From Syntrophaceae bacterium (GTDB lineage Bacteria; Desulfobacterota; BSN033; UBA1163), in NCBI GenBank assembly GCA_013388635.1, contig JACAEX010000090.1, positions 1 to 34,145 on the forward strand: a DNA stretch of 34,145 nucleotides, given 5' to 3'. The position numbers and the translations under genes were made by a program. Below, piece after piece: positions 7,674 to 16,647 of this stretch. Within the stretch, counting starts at the first letter, position 1; each line of letters opens with the position of its first letter. The notes under the pieces were generated by a model, which was not told the origin of the DNA, did no database searches, and saw only the letters and a program-made list of their open reading frames with translations.

Positions 7674-7703
7674 TTGACAATATACAAAGATTGTATGTAT
7701 ATT
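7674..7703 (+). promoter_or_regulatory. Promoter with embedded operator for the RHH/PIN pair
   Basis: TTGACA (7674-7679) and TATATT (7698-7703) are 18 bases apart. Inside the spacer lies a perfect inverted repeat, atacaa (7682-7687) and ttgtat (7691-7696), with a 3-base centre. A palindrome there fits binding of the antitoxin's ribbon-helix-helix dimer and autorepression. Confidence 0.6.
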
Positions 7704-7788
7704 ATCACTGAATTGAGGGCTTCGGCTTCCTTGAAGGGGAAGTGCTGGGAGTCGTTCAATTCGGTTCATCATTGTTTGGAGGTGGAGG

Positions 7789-8034
7789 ATGAAGTCGAGC
7801 ACGGTCAACATCTCTTTTAACGAAGATCTTTTAAAGCGGATAGACCAGGTGGCAAGAGAGGAGTCGCGATCACGTTCTGAACTGATCCGGGAGGCAGCGC
7901 GAGGCTACATCGACCGAAAGCGCCGGTGGAAGCAAATATTCCATTTAGGAAAGATGAAGGTTACCAAACAGGGGCTTACGGAATCCGATATAGAGACTGA
8001 AGTCGCTGCCTACCGCAGAGAGAAGAAGGGATAG
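7789..8034 (+). CDS. Ribbon-helix-helix (CopG-type) antitoxin
   Basis: An 81-residue protein with an N-terminal ribbon-helix-helix DNA-binding fold (residues 4-44). The beta strand is STVNISFNEDLL and the two helices carry the Arg/Ser/Glu-rich ESRSRSELIREAARGYI stretch. The charged C-terminal half should wrap the toxin. Such antitoxins neutralise a cognate PIN ribonuclease and repress their own promoter. A strong ribosome site, ggaggtggag, precedes ATG 7789. The stop codon directly abuts the GTG start of the PIN gene, so the two are translationally coupled. Confidence 0.85.
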   Translation: MKSSTVNISFNEDLLKRIDQVAREESRSRSELIREAARGYIDRKRRWKQIFHLGKMKVTKQGLTESDIETEVAAYRREKKG

Positions 8035-8442
8035 GTGCTCAGAGTTGTTTTGGATACGAATATACTGATCTCAGCCATCCTTTTCGGAGGCAAACCCAGA
8101 CAGGTTCTCGAGAAAGCCATCCGCGGAGAAATCCAGCTCTGTATCTCAGAGCCAATTTTGGATGAGTTGAGGGGGGTGTTGGGAAGGGCAAAGTTTGACT
8201 ATCCCCTTGAGGCCATCCAGGTCATTCTTGCGGAACTTCTTGCTATTTCAGATTTTGTGAACCCCTCGAAAAGGATTCCTCTTGTCTTCGAGGACCCGGA
8301 GGATAATAGAATTCTGGAATGTGCAGTGGAGGCTGGAGCGAACTACATCATCACCGGGGACATCCATCTGTTGAAGTTGGGAAGGTACGAGAATATTAGG
8401 ATTCGAAACGCGGGGGGATTTTTGGAAGAGTCCTCTTCATAA
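8035..8442 (+). CDS. PIN-domain toxin (COG1569-like ribonuclease)
   Basis: A 135-residue PIN-domain protein, expected to cleave RNA with bound Mg2+ or Mn2+. The acidic active-site residues are in place: Asp7 in the DTNIL motif, Glu44, Asp90 (in EDPEDN), and Asp109 (in ITGDIHLL). Length and motifs fit the putative PIN toxin family COG1569. It starts at GTG 8035 immediately after the antitoxin stop, with aaggg four bases upstream inside the antitoxin gene. The complete active site suggests a working toxin. The pair sits between rpsI and argC with its own promoter, as expected for a mobile two-gene module. Confidence 0.87.
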   Translation: MLRVVLDTNILISAILFGGKPRQVLEKAIRGEIQLCISEPILDELRGVLGRAKFDYPLEAIQVILAELLAISDFVNPSKRIPLVFEDPEDNRILECAVEAGANYIITGDIHLLKLGRYENIRIRNAGGFLEESSS

Positions 8443-8482
8443 AAAATGAGATTGGGGTTCGATCGACGAGAAGGGAAAACTT

Positions 8483-9523
8483 ATGAAGACACGAGTGGGT
8501 GTCATCGGAGCGACGGGTTACACAGGGGTTGAACTTTTGCGCTTACTTCTTCTTCATCCTGAAGTGGAGGTGACAGCACTGACCTCCCAGAAGTATGCGG
8601 GTACTGAAATTGCGGAGGTCTTTCCTTCCCTTGCCAGGCATCTTTCGCTCAGGTGTGAGGAGCTTTCGATCGATCGTATTTCAGAAAAAGTGGATTTCAT
8701 CTTCACAGCGGTTCCTCATAAGACCGCTATGGAAGTGGTCCCTTTCTTCTACCAGAAAGGGAAGAGGGTGGTTGACCTCAGCGCAGATTTTCGTTTTCAG
8801 GATGCGAAGGTTTACGAACAGTGGTATCAAAAACATACCTCGCCCGATCTTCTTAAAGAATCGGTCTATGGTCTGCCCGAACTTCACCGGGAGAAGATCC
8901 GGGAGGCAAAAATTGTTGGCAATCCAGGATGCTATCCCACTGGAGCCCTGATCGGACTCATTCCACTTGTCAAAAAAGGGATGATCTCCTATGAGAACAT
9001 TGTCATCGATTCCAAATCCGGGGTCAGTGGAGCAGGAAGGGATGTGGTCTTGGGGTCGCTTTTCTGTGAGGTGAATGAAGGGGTGAAGGCCTATAACATC
9101 TTTAAGCATCGACACCTTCCTGAAATCGAAGGAGAGCTAAGTGCACTTGCCCAGAAAAGGATTAGCGTGACCTTTGTCCCCCATCTGATCCCAATGGATC
9201 GAGGGATTCTGACAACGATCTATGTCCATTTCCTGAAACAGGTAAAAACGGAAGAGGTGCTAAACACCTTCTATCAATGTTATGAAAAAGAGCCCTTCAT
9301 TCGGATCCATCCAAAGGGTAGGCTTCCCAATACAAAAGACGTCAGAGGTTCCAATTATTGTGATATCGGTGTGGTCGTCAATGAATCGGATGGCCGGGGG
9401 GTGATTGTCACCGCCATCGACAATTTAGTGAAGGGAGCCTCTGGTGAGGCCGTCCAGAATATGAACATCATGTTAGGTTATCCCGAAACCCTGGGCCTCG
9501 ACGTCCTGCCGCTCTTTCCTTGA
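8483..9523 (+). CDS. argC: N-acetyl-gamma-glutamyl-phosphate reductase
   Basis: A 346-residue cytoplasmic enzyme that reduces N-acetylglutamyl phosphate with NADPH in the third step of arginine (ornithine) synthesis. The NADP-binding motif GATGYTG is at residues 9-15, and the catalytic cysteine is Cys150 in GNPGCYPT (146-153). Length matches type-1 ArgC (about 345). Start ATG 8483 has a short purine-rich ribosome site upstream (agaaggga). No other arginine genes are adjacent, so it appears to be a single-gene unit between the toxin pair and mutS. Confidence 0.96.
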   Translation: MKTRVGVIGATGYTGVELLRLLLLHPEVEVTALTSQKYAGTEIAEVFPSLARHLSLRCEELSIDRISEKVDFIFTAVPHKTAMEVVPFFYQKGKRVVDLSADFRFQDAKVYEQWYQKHTSPDLLKESVYGLPELHREKIREAKIVGNPGCYPTGALIGLIPLVKKGMISYENIVIDSKSGVSGAGRDVVLGSLFCEVNEGVKAYNIFKHRHLPEIEGELSALAQKRISVTFVPHLIPMDRGILTTIYVHFLKQVKTEEVLNTFYQCYEKEPFIRIHPKGRLPNTKDVRGSNYCDIGVVVNESDGRGVIVTAIDNLVKGASGEAVQNMNIMLGYPETLGLDVLPLFP

Positions 9524-9580
9524 ACCAAAAGCGCATAGCGTAATACCCAATTACCCTAATCCCCCCTTAAGCCCTCCTCA

Positions 9581-9603
9581 CCTCCCCTTAATGTAAGGGG
9601 AGG
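9581..9603. repeat. Perfect palindrome between argC and mutS
   Basis: cctcccctta (9581-9590) and taaggggagg (9594-9603) form a 10-base perfect stem with a 3-base loop. No T-run follows in either direction, so it is a better fit to a dispersed palindromic repeat than to a terminator, though it could still halt or stabilise the argC message. Confidence 0.65.
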
Positions 9604-9684
9604 ACAGGTGGAGTTATTACATTCCGAACTCCCGACTTCTTTCCATTTTACAACCCTGAGAGATTCTGTTAGATTATTTTTCAA

Positions 9685-12291
9685 ATGGCAACGAAACCCC
9701 TCACCCCGATGATCAAGCAGTATCTCCAGATCAAGAGTCAATACCCGGATTCCATTCTCTTTTTCCGGATGGGAGACTTTTATGAGATGTTCTTTGAGGA
9801 CGCTCAGATCGGATCAAAGGAACTGGACATTGCCCTGACATCGAGGGACAAAGGCCAGAAGGATAGCGTGCCTCTGTGCGGGGTTCCTTATTTCACTGTG
9901 GAGACTTATATCTCCAAGCTGTTGCAGAAGGGATATAAGGTCGCGCTCTGCGATCAGGTGGAGGACCCGAAGTTAGCCAAAGGGATTGTTAAAAGAGAGG
10001 TGGTCCGCGTATTCACCCCAGGTCTGGCCACGGATTCGATTCATTTAGGAAGTAAGGAGAATCATTATCTAATGGGGTTCTGTGCAGAAGGCGAGGTTTT
10101 CGGGCTTGCCTTTCTTGATGTCTCCACAGGTGAATTGAAGGCCTGCCAAATTTCAGGGTTTGATCCTTTCTTAAACGAAGCCCTTCGGAACGAGCCCAGG
10201 GAGATTTTATTGCTCAAGGGATTTGAAGAACATCCCTGTTATGAAAGATTTAAAAGGGCGTTTGAAAAGGGATTGATCAACCTATTGGACGATTCCAAAT
10301 TCGATTCGATCCGTACCCTGAACCAGATTGAAGGAGGATCGGTTCTCCAAAAGAGTCCCCTCACAGCCCTTGCCTCAGAGATGGTCCTTCGCTATGCAGA
10401 GGAGAATCAGAAGAGGCCGCTCTCCCATATCCGGCCGCCGATCTTTTATCGGGTTTCAGATTTCATGGTGATCGACGAGGTGACGAAAAGGAATCTGGAG
10501 CTCACCCAATCGCTCTTCGATAGGGGTCAGAAAGGTTCTCTCTTCTGGGTCATGGATGAGACGATGACGGCCATGGGGAGTCGTAAACTGATGCAGTGGC
10601 TAAATTACCCTCTCATGGAGATTCGGGAAATCGAGCGCCGTCTGGAAGGGGTTTCAGAACTGAAGGAGAAGAAGATCGAGAGAAGACAGCTCCGGGATTG
10701 CTTGAAAGGAATTCAGGACATTGAGAGACTGATTGCCCGGATCTACCTTGGCCACGCCAACCCCCGGGATCTGATCGGATTAAAGAATTCCCTCAAAAAC
10801 CTGCCTCTTCTCAAAAATATCTTGCAGTCATTTATCTCCCCTGTGGTTCAGGAGGTCGCCTCAGAGATAGAGGAGTTCGGTGATCTTTTCCAGCTTTTGG
10901 ACTCCTCCATCGTTGAAAATCCACCATTATCGGTCAGGGAAGGGGGGATCATCAAACCCAATTATGATAAAGAGCTGGATGGGTTAAGAGAGATCGGCAG
11001 GGAGGGAAAGGGGTGGATTCTCAGATTGGAGGCAGAGGAGAGGAAGAGAACAGGGATCTCCTCCTTAAAGGTTCGGTACAATCAGGTCTTTGGATATTAT
11101 ATCGAAGTGACCAAGAGCAATCTTCATCTCGTTCCAGAGCATTATATCAGAAAGCAGACATTGGTCAATGCAGAGCGGTTTATCACACCTGAGCTCAAGG
11201 AGTTTGAGGCAAAGGTCTTAGGTGCAGAGGAGGCCATCTGTCAATTGGAATACCGGCTCTTTGAGGATATCCGGAAGAGGATCTCAGAGGCCACCCCGAG
11301 ACTTCAAAAGACAGCCTCGGCCATCGCGGTCATCGATGTCCTAACCTCTCTGGCGGAGATTGCGGATCGCTATGACTATGTGCGGCCCATTGTGGATGAT
11401 GGAGATGAGATTGTCATCAAGGACGGAAGACACCCCGTTCTGGAGAGGATGGGTCTTTCTGAGAGATTCGTTCCCAATGATACTCAGATGGATAACCATG
11501 AACACCAAATCCTGATCATTACCGGGCCCAATATGGCCGGTAAGTCGACCTATCTGCGACAGGTGGCCCTTATGGTGATCATGGCCCAGATGGGCTCCTT
11601 TGTTCCCGCAGCAGAGGCCAGGATCGGCGTGGTCGACCGGATTTTCACGCGGATCGGTGCTCTGGACAACATCATGAGGGGACAGAGCACCTTTATGGTG
11701 GAGATGATGGAGACGGCCCGGATCTTAAACCAGGCCACTTCGAAGAGCCTCGTCATCTTAGATGAGATCGGAAGGGGAACGAGCACGTTCGACGGCCTGA
11801 GCATTGCCTGGGCCGTGGCAGAGCATCTCCATGACCACGTCTCTTTTAGGCCGAAGACCCTCTTTGCCACGCACTACCATGAATTGACCGAATTGGTCCT
11901 CACCAAGGAGAGGGTGAAGAATTACAACATGGCGGTTAAGGAGTGGGCTGGTGAGATCATCTTTCTCAGAAAGATTGTGGAGGGGGGGACAAACCGGAGT
12001 TACGGCATTCAGGTGGCGAGACTGGCAGGGCTTCCACAGAGGGTGATTGATCGGGCAAAAGAGATCCTCTCCAATCTGGAAAGAGGCGAATTGGATGCGA
12101 GGGGAATGCCAAAGATCGCAGGGACAAAGATGGCGGCGTCAAAGCCGAAGATCCCGTTGCAACTTCCCCTCTTCGTCCAGACCGACCCGATCCGAACTGA
12201 GTTGAAGAGGCTGGAAATTGATCGGTTGACCCCTCTCGAAGCGATTCATATCCTAAATGAACTGAAGAAGAAAGCAGAAAGGGAAGAATGA
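9685..12291 (+). CDS. mutS: DNA mismatch repair protein MutS
   Basis: An 868-residue MutS1. It binds base mismatches and small loops in new DNA and recruits MutL. The mismatch-reading motif Phe32-Tyr33-Glu34 (in GDFYEMF) is intact. The Walker A loop GPNMAGKST is at about 614-622, Walker B LVILDEIGRGTSTFDG at about 690-705, and the ATHYHEL motif follows at about 730. The C-terminus ends in the short Leu-rich tail typical of MutS1. Length is normal (850-880). ATG 9685 has a poor ribosome site, so initiation may be weak. mutL is not in the window. Confidence 0.98.
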   Translation: MATKPLTPMIKQYLQIKSQYPDSILFFRMGDFYEMFFEDAQIGSKELDIALTSRDKGQKDSVPLCGVPYFTVETYISKLLQKGYKVALCDQVEDPKLAKGIVKREVVRVFTPGLATDSIHLGSKENHYLMGFCAEGEVFGLAFLDVSTGELKACQISGFDPFLNEALRNEPREILLLKGFEEHPCYERFKRAFEKGLINLLDDSKFDSIRTLNQIEGGSVLQKSPLTALASEMVLRYAEENQKRPLSHIRPPIFYRVSDFMVIDEVTKRNLELTQSLFDRGQKGSLFWVMDETMTAMGSRKLMQWLNYPLMEIREIERRLEGVSELKEKKIERRQLRDCLKGIQDIERLIARIYLGHANPRDLIGLKNSLKNLPLLKNILQSFISPVVQEVASEIEEFGDLFQLLDSSIVENPPLSVREGGIIKPNYDKELDGLREIGREGKGWILRLEAEERKRTGISSLKVRYNQVFGYYIEVTKSNLHLVPEHYIRKQTLVNAERFITPELKEFEAKVLGAEEAICQLEYRLFEDIRKRISEATPRLQKTASAIAVIDVLTSLAEIADRYDYVRPIVDDGDEIVIKDGRHPVLERMGLSERFVPNDTQMDNHEHQILIITGPNMAGKSTYLRQVALMVIMAQMGSFVPAAEARIGVVDRIFTRIGALDNIMRGQSTFMVEMMETARILNQATSKSLVILDEIGRGTSTFDGLSIAWAVAEHLHDHVSFRPKTLFATHYHELTELVLTKERVKNYNMAVKEWAGEIIFLRKIVEGGTNRSYGIQVARLAGLPQRVIDRAKEILSNLERGELDARGMPKIAGTKMAASKPKIPLQLPLFVQTDPIRTELKRLEIDRLTPLEAIHILNELKKKAEREE

Positions 12292-12382
12292 GGAAGTGAC
12301 TAAGATGCCTGAACCGCCCAAAACAGATTACTTAACCTCAGTCACTCCAGCTCACTTTAGAACATTTTAGGCACTAATTCTT

Positions 12383-13030
12383 ATGATCGATTTTCCAAAG
12401 GCCAGATCGAAGATGGTGGAAGAACAGATCATCTCGAGGGGGATCAGAGATCTCAGGGTGATCGAAGCGATGAAAAAGGTTCCGCGCCATCTCTTTGTCG
12501 AGGAGGCACTCCAGAGCCAGGCCTACAGCGATCATCCTTTACCCATTGGAGAAAAACAGACCATCTCCCAGCCCTATATGGTTGCGCTCATGACAGAGGC
12601 ATTGGAGTTGAAAGGGAAGGAGAGGGTTTTAGAGATCGGCGGAGGCTCGGGCTATCAGACCGCGATACTGGCTGAGCTATCGGAAAGAGTATTTTCCATT
12701 GAAAGGATCCGCTCCTTGGCGATCAGGGCGAGGCAGTTACTTTATGAATTGGGATATTACAACGTGGAGATCAAAATCTTTGACGGAACCCTTGGATGGC
12801 CGGAAGAGGCTCCTTTTGATGCAATTCTTGTCACCGCAGGAGCTCCTGACATCCCCGGGCCTCTGGTCGATCAACTTTCAATTGGAGGCAGATTGGTGAT
12901 CCCTGTTGGAGATGAGTACGCTCAAGATCTGTTTAGAGTCAGGAAGACGAAAGAGGGGATGGTCAGGGAGGATTTGGGCGGCTGTCGATTCGTTAAACTG
13001 ATAGGAAGGTATGGATGGGAGAGTGAGTGA
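12383..13030 (+). CDS. pcm: Protein-L-isoaspartate O-methyltransferase
   Basis: A 215-residue SAM-dependent enzyme that methylates isoaspartyl residues in aged proteins so they can be repaired. The SAM-binding motif [13 protein letters not shown] is at residues 82-94; the substrate-side motif ISQPYMVA is at 61-68. Length is typical (205-225). It starts at ATG 12383 with a modest ribosome site. The next gene is an NlpD-like lipoprotein, matching the pcm-nlpD pairing of proteobacteria. surE, usually adjacent, is about 17 kb downstream in this window. Confidence 0.95.
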   Translation: MIDFPKARSKMVEEQIISRGIRDLRVIEAMKKVPRHLFVEEALQSQAYSDHPLPIGEKQTISQPYMVALMTEALELKGKERVLEIGGGSGYQTAILAELSERVFSIERIRSLAIRARQLLYELGYYNVEIKIFDGTLGWPEEAPFDAILVTAGAPDIPGPLVDQLSIGGRLVIPVGDEYAQDLFRVRKTKEGMVREDLGGCRFVKLIGRYGWESE

Positions 13031-13070
13031 GTGAAAGGTGAAAGGTGAAAGATGAACAAGAGAGGGGTAG

Positions 13071-13090
13071 TCGCAGGCTTTAGCCTGCGA
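13071..13090. repeat. Perfect palindrome between pcm and the nlpD-like gene
   Basis: tcgcaggct (13071-13079) and agcctgcga (13082-13090) form a 9-base perfect stem with a 2-base loop and no T-run. It is another dispersed REP-like palindrome. It is preceded by short gtgaaag direct repeats (13031-13050). Confidence 0.65.
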
Positions 13091-13119
13091 ATTTAAAGTC
13101 AAATCTTAAGAAGAATCGA

Positions 13120-13824
13120 ATGTCAAAAAATATTTTTTGGCTATCGTTGCTCTTTCTAATTTTGCTCATCGGCGGATGTGCCAAATACAAAGTTGCGGTC
13201 AAGAAGGCTCCTCCCCCGGAAAGGAAAGGGATCTATCATGTGGTGGAGAGGCACCAGACCCTCTACCGGATCTGTAAGACCTATGGGGTCGATATCAATG
13301 AGGTGGCACGGCTAAATGGAATAACCGACAAGAGCAGAATCAAGGAAGGACAGCGGGTCTTCATCCCGGGCGCAAAAAAAGTGCTAAAGGTCGAGGTCTA
13401 TATCGAGGATGTCGTGGCAGAGCCCGGTGAGAGGGAAAAGGTGGCTCACAAGAAAATAAGTTTCATCTGGCCGTTAGAAGGCAAAGTCACCGAGGGTTTT
13501 TATGAAACAGAGAGCAAAAGGCATCAGGGAATTGACATCGCATCGCCGTTAGGGACGCCAATCAAAGCTTCAAGCGCAGGGAGGGTGATCTACTCCAGCA
13601 ATACGATCAAAGGATATGGAAACCTGATCATCCTCCGACATTCCGAGGAATTTGTCACGGTCTACGCGCACAATCAGGTCAATCTGGTTGAGGAAGGGAG
13701 CTGGGTTGAAAAGGGGCAGGTCATCGGGAAGGTGGGGGAGACGGGAAGGGCCTCGGGTCCCCATCTCCACTTCGAAATTCGGAAAAATAACAGGGCCGTG
13801 GATCCGCTACCATATTTGAAGTAG
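13120..13824 (+). CDS. nlpD: LysM and M23 peptidase lipoprotein (NlpD-like)
   Basis: A 234-residue outer-envelope lipoprotein. The signal peptide ends in a lipobox, LIGGC, with Cys20 the lipidation site. A LysM peptidoglycan-binding domain covers about residues 39-84, and an M23 (LytM-type) domain covers about 115-232. NlpD proteins act in septal peptidoglycan splitting by activating amidases. In E. coli NlpD the metal site is degenerate; here His135-x3-Asp139, His184 and His215-x-His217 are all present, so this protein may itself cut peptidoglycan. The gene lies 89 bases after pcm, as in the nlpD locus of other proteobacteria. The symbol reflects domain layout and neighbourhood; a general M23 endopeptidase is the alternative. 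Confidence 0.85.
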   Translation: MSKNIFWLSLLFLILLIGGCAKYKVAVKKAPPPERKGIYHVVERHQTLYRICKTYGVDINEVARLNGITDKSRIKEGQRVFIPGAKKVLKVEVYIEDVVAEPGEREKVAHKKISFIWPLEGKVTEGFYETESKRHQGIDIASPLGTPIKASSAGRVIYSSNTIKGYGNLIILRHSEEFVTVYAHNQVNLVEEGSWVEKGQVIGKVGETGRASGPHLHFEIRKNNRAVDPLPYLK

Positions 13825-13850
13825 ATCACAATGCATGAGAGGAGTCTGGA

Positions 13851-14924
13851 ATGGAGAAAATGGATATGGAGCGCATAGCGTTTGAGGAGTTGAAGAATTT
13901 CTGCAAACAGGCGTATCAGAGGGCTGGTGTGCCTCAGGAAGAGGCAGAGATCGTTGCCGATCTTTTGGCCAGGTCAGACCTTCGAGGCGTAGAGACCCAT
14001 GGCGTCACCCGGCTGCCGATCTACATTGAGAGACTTCAGAAGGGATATGTGAGGGCTAAATGCCAATTGACCGTGATCAAGGAGAGGGGTCCCGTGACCT
14101 TTATGGAAGCCCATGGGTCCATGGGCCATGTCGTCGGCCATAGAGCCATGGAGATTGCCATCCAGAGGGCAGAGGTTTACGGCATCGGCTGGGTTTCTGT
14201 AAAGGATAGCGGCCATTTTGGGGTGGCCGGACTTTTTCCAATGATGGCGCTAAAAAGAGACTTCATCGGCTATGTCGTCTCGAACTCGGCGCCCATGATG
14301 GCTCCCTGGGGTGGCCGGGACCGGATTATCGGAAACAATCCCCTGTCATATGCTTTTCCCGCGGATCAATATCCGCCTGTGGTCGTGGACCTCTCGTGTA
14401 GCGTCGTTTCCTCTGGTAAATTGATCCTTTGCCGCAAAAAGGGCGAAAAGATACCTCTGGGATGGGCCTTTGACAAGAACGGCCTTCCTACCCAGGACCC
14501 GTTCGAAGGATACGAAGGCGGCGGCTCTCTGGCGCCGATCGGAGGACATAAAGGGTATGCACTGGCCCTGGTCCATGAGATTCTGACTGCGGTTTTGACC
14601 GGCGGCAAATGGACGCGGGATATCAAGAGCCTTTACGAAGAGGATAGAACCGGCATCCAGGGAACGTGCCATTCCTTCATGGTTCTGGATCCGGATGGCT
14701 TCCTTGGCCGGGAGGAATTTAAGAAGAGGATGGACCGCTATATCCAGAGCATCAAAGAGAGCAGAAAGGCACAGGACTCCAAAGAGATTCTCATGCCTGG
14801 CGAGCCGGAATACAGGACAGAGCTGAAGTTCTTAAAGGAGGGGATTCCCCTCGCTCCCAATACGGTCAAGGAACTTATCTCTCTCGGCAAATCCCTCGGG
14901 ATCTCTTTCATGGGTTCCAAATAA
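13851..14924 (+). CDS. Malate/L-lactate dehydrogenase family oxidoreductase (Ldh_2)
   Basis: A 357-residue member of the type-2 malate/lactate/ureidoglycolate dehydrogenase family, NAD(P)-dependent enzymes that interconvert 2-hydroxy and 2-oxo acids with a fold unlike classical malate dehydrogenase. Family motifs seen: RGVETHG (45-51, His50) and DSGHFG (119-124, His122), then APWGGRDRIIGNNPLSYAFP near 158-178, and GGHKGYALA near 233. Length fits (330-360). The ribosome site gagaggag lies 6 bases before ATG 13851. The substrate cannot be deduced; malate, sulfolactate, lactate and ureidoglycolate are all known in the family. It is 26 bases after the NlpD-like gene, so cotranscription is likely though no functional link is evident. 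Confidence 0.9.
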   Translation: MEKMDMERIAFEELKNFCKQAYQRAGVPQEEAEIVADLLARSDLRGVETHGVTRLPIYIERLQKGYVRAKCQLTVIKERGPVTFMEAHGSMGHVVGHRAMEIAIQRAEVYGIGWVSVKDSGHFGVAGLFPMMALKRDFIGYVVSNSAPMMAPWGGRDRIIGNNPLSYAFPADQYPPVVVDLSCSVVSSGKLILCRKKGEKIPLGWAFDKNGLPTQDPFEGYEGGGSLAPIGGHKGYALALVHEILTAVLTGGKWTRDIKSLYEEDRTGIQGTCHSFMVLDPDGFLGREEFKKRMDRYIQSIKESRKAQDSKEILMPGEPEYRTELKFLKEGIPLAPNTVKELISLGKSLGISFMGSK

Positions 14925-14930
14925 GAAACT

Positions 14931-14963
14931 GCCCTAATTGGATTTGGGCAATTGCTTTGCAAT
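14931..14963. other. Two small hairpins after the Ldh-type gene
   Basis: gccctaat (14931-14938) pairs with atttgggc (14942-14949) with one mismatch, and attgc/gcaat follows around a 3-base loop (about 14950-14962). No T-run follows. They may mark the 3' end of the pcm-nlpD-ldh message. Confidence 0.35.
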
Positions 14964-15050
14964 TCCTCCAGAGGCCACTCCTTCCCAAACCAGAACTTGG
15001 ATTGAGTGGGAGAGTTGACAATCTTCTACCATTCTTTTTAACATGAAACT

Positions 15051-16643
15051 ATGCGCTGTTTTGTATTCTTTCTGGTCCTTGCGATCTCCGCTCCGTGTTT
15101 TGGTCAGATGCTCAATGAGTCCCCTGATCAGGTCTGGGAGGTTGGCGATCGGCGTTGGACGGTTGAAGAGGAACGTCGGTTTGAAAAATGGGTGGAGGAG
15201 ACCATTACAGAGGACTTCTTCATTCGCTACAGGATCCCAACGGATTGCGCAGATGCGGTCTATGCGATCCGATGGATCTATGCCCGGATCGCCCATCTTC
15301 CCGCTGCGGCTACAACCCGGGATGGCAGATTGATCGGTCATTGGTCCACGGACTGGAAGCATCTTCCAACCCACCCGGAGTGGCACAAGGACGAACGTTT
15401 CCGGGCTGCCCTTCTCCACCTCCTTCCGAAGACCTGGACAGGGACCCTCCCTCTCGACACCTATCCGGTTCGCATCTCTCCTGATTCGGTCACACCAGGA
15501 ACGCTATTCTTAGTTACAGAATCCCATACCGGGATCATTGCGCGCGTCTTCCTCGACGGAAGCCAGGCCCATCCTCTCCTGACCTGGGAGTCCGCGCTTC
15601 CGGTGAAGATTCAAAAACTGAACTTGAAATACTTTTTTTCGGGGAAGCCGGATTTTAGATCCGGCTCAGGTCTGGTGAAATTCCGATGGCCGGTTTATGA
15701 AAACGGGGAATGGAAATACCTCCCCGTCAGAGAGCATCCCTTCTATTCTGATGAACAGTATCGGTCTGATTTCTGTGACGGCTATGCCGACTTTGTCGAG
15801 GCCGTGGCCAGGAGGATCGATCCGACAAACTACGCCCCTATGGAGAAGATGGTAAAGGTTATGGGAACGCTCACCCGTTTTCTCAGAGAGCGGGTTCCCA
15901 TTGTCCTAACAGGATACCAGCAATGCCGCCACGGGGGCTGTCCAGAGGCCTCGGAATTATGGGAGATTCACAGCACGGCGGGCCGTGATGAAATGATCCT
16001 TTCCTTGGCGGACTATCTTTCCCAGATCATCGAATCGAACCACTTCGACCATGAGATCGCAAAAAAAATGATGGAAGCCATTCGGATCGATATCTCTGAG
16101 AACCGCTCCATCACACTCTATGAGGCCCATCATAACCATCGCTGGTTTTCACCCCATCCGGAGGATTCCGTCGAGGCCCGCTGGGGATTGAAAAAGTGTG
16201 AGATGATCCACGCACGGATTCGCGCCACGAACACCTCCATTGGGTTTATTGAAAAGACCTACCGGAAGAAGGATCCTGAGTATGCGAGTTTTTCAGCTCG
16301 GCAGCAGCAACACCTCTTGGAGAGGCTCAGCGAAGAGTGGGTGAGTTCCGGATGTGGAGAAGTGCTTCCGAGACCAGAGAAGAGAGCCTGGGTTTCGCCT
16401 CGACCGGAGAAGTCGATCAAGACCCTACGAAGATCGAAGAGGTGCGAGATGATCCGCACAGAGATTCGCGCCACCCACGGCTCGATTGCCTTCATTGAAA
16501 AGACTTATCGGGAGAAGGACCCTGAGTATGCGGACTTCTCGATTCGTCAGCAGGAGCATCTCCTGGAAAGACTGAGCGAGGAGTGGGCTGAGGCCGGATG
16601 CGGAGAAACGGCCTCGACAACAGAGAGAAAGGCGAGAAAGTAA
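15051..16643 (+). CDS. Secreted protein of unknown function, possible NlpC/P60-like fold, twin C-terminal repeats
   Basis: I do not recognise this 530-residue protein. It has a clear signal peptide (residues 1-18, cleavage near CFG/QM). The N-terminal part has features of papain-like envelope hydrolases: Asp65-Cys66 at the start of a helix (DCADAVYAI) and His159 in a strand after Pro-Gly (PGTLFLVTESH), spaced like the Cys-His pair of NlpC/P60 or CHAP enzymes. The middle is Cys/Trp-rich. The C-terminus carries two copies of a 54-residue unit, at 383-436 and 465-518, each starting CEMI and ending in GCGE, with about 80 percent of positions alike by eye. It ends 4 bases before tsaD. A cell-wall or periplasmic peptidase is my inference; the fold assignment is uncertain. 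Confidence 0.5.
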   Translation: MRCFVFFLVLAISAPCFGQMLNESPDQVWEVGDRRWTVEEERRFEKWVEETITEDFFIRYRIPTDCADAVYAIRWIYARIAHLPAAATTRDGRLIGHWSTDWKHLPTHPEWHKDERFRAALLHLLPKTWTGTLPLDTYPVRISPDSVTPGTLFLVTESHTGIIARVFLDGSQAHPLLTWESALPVKIQKLNLKYFFSGKPDFRSGSGLVKFRWPVYENGEWKYLPVREHPFYSDEQYRSDFCDGYADFVEAVARRIDPTNYAPMEKMVKVMGTLTRFLRERVPIVLTGYQQCRHGGCPEASELWEIHSTAGRDEMILSLADYLSQIIESNHFDHEIAKKMMEAIRIDISENRSITLYEAHHNHRWFSPHPEDSVEARWGLKKCEMIHARIRATNTSIGFIEKTYRKKDPEYASFSARQQQHLLERLSEEWVSSGCGEVLPRPEKRAWVSPRPEKSIKTLRRSKRCEMIRTEIRATHGSIAFIEKTYREKDPEYADFSIRQQEHLLERLSEEWAEAGCGETASTTERKARK

Positions 16644-16647
16644 CCGA

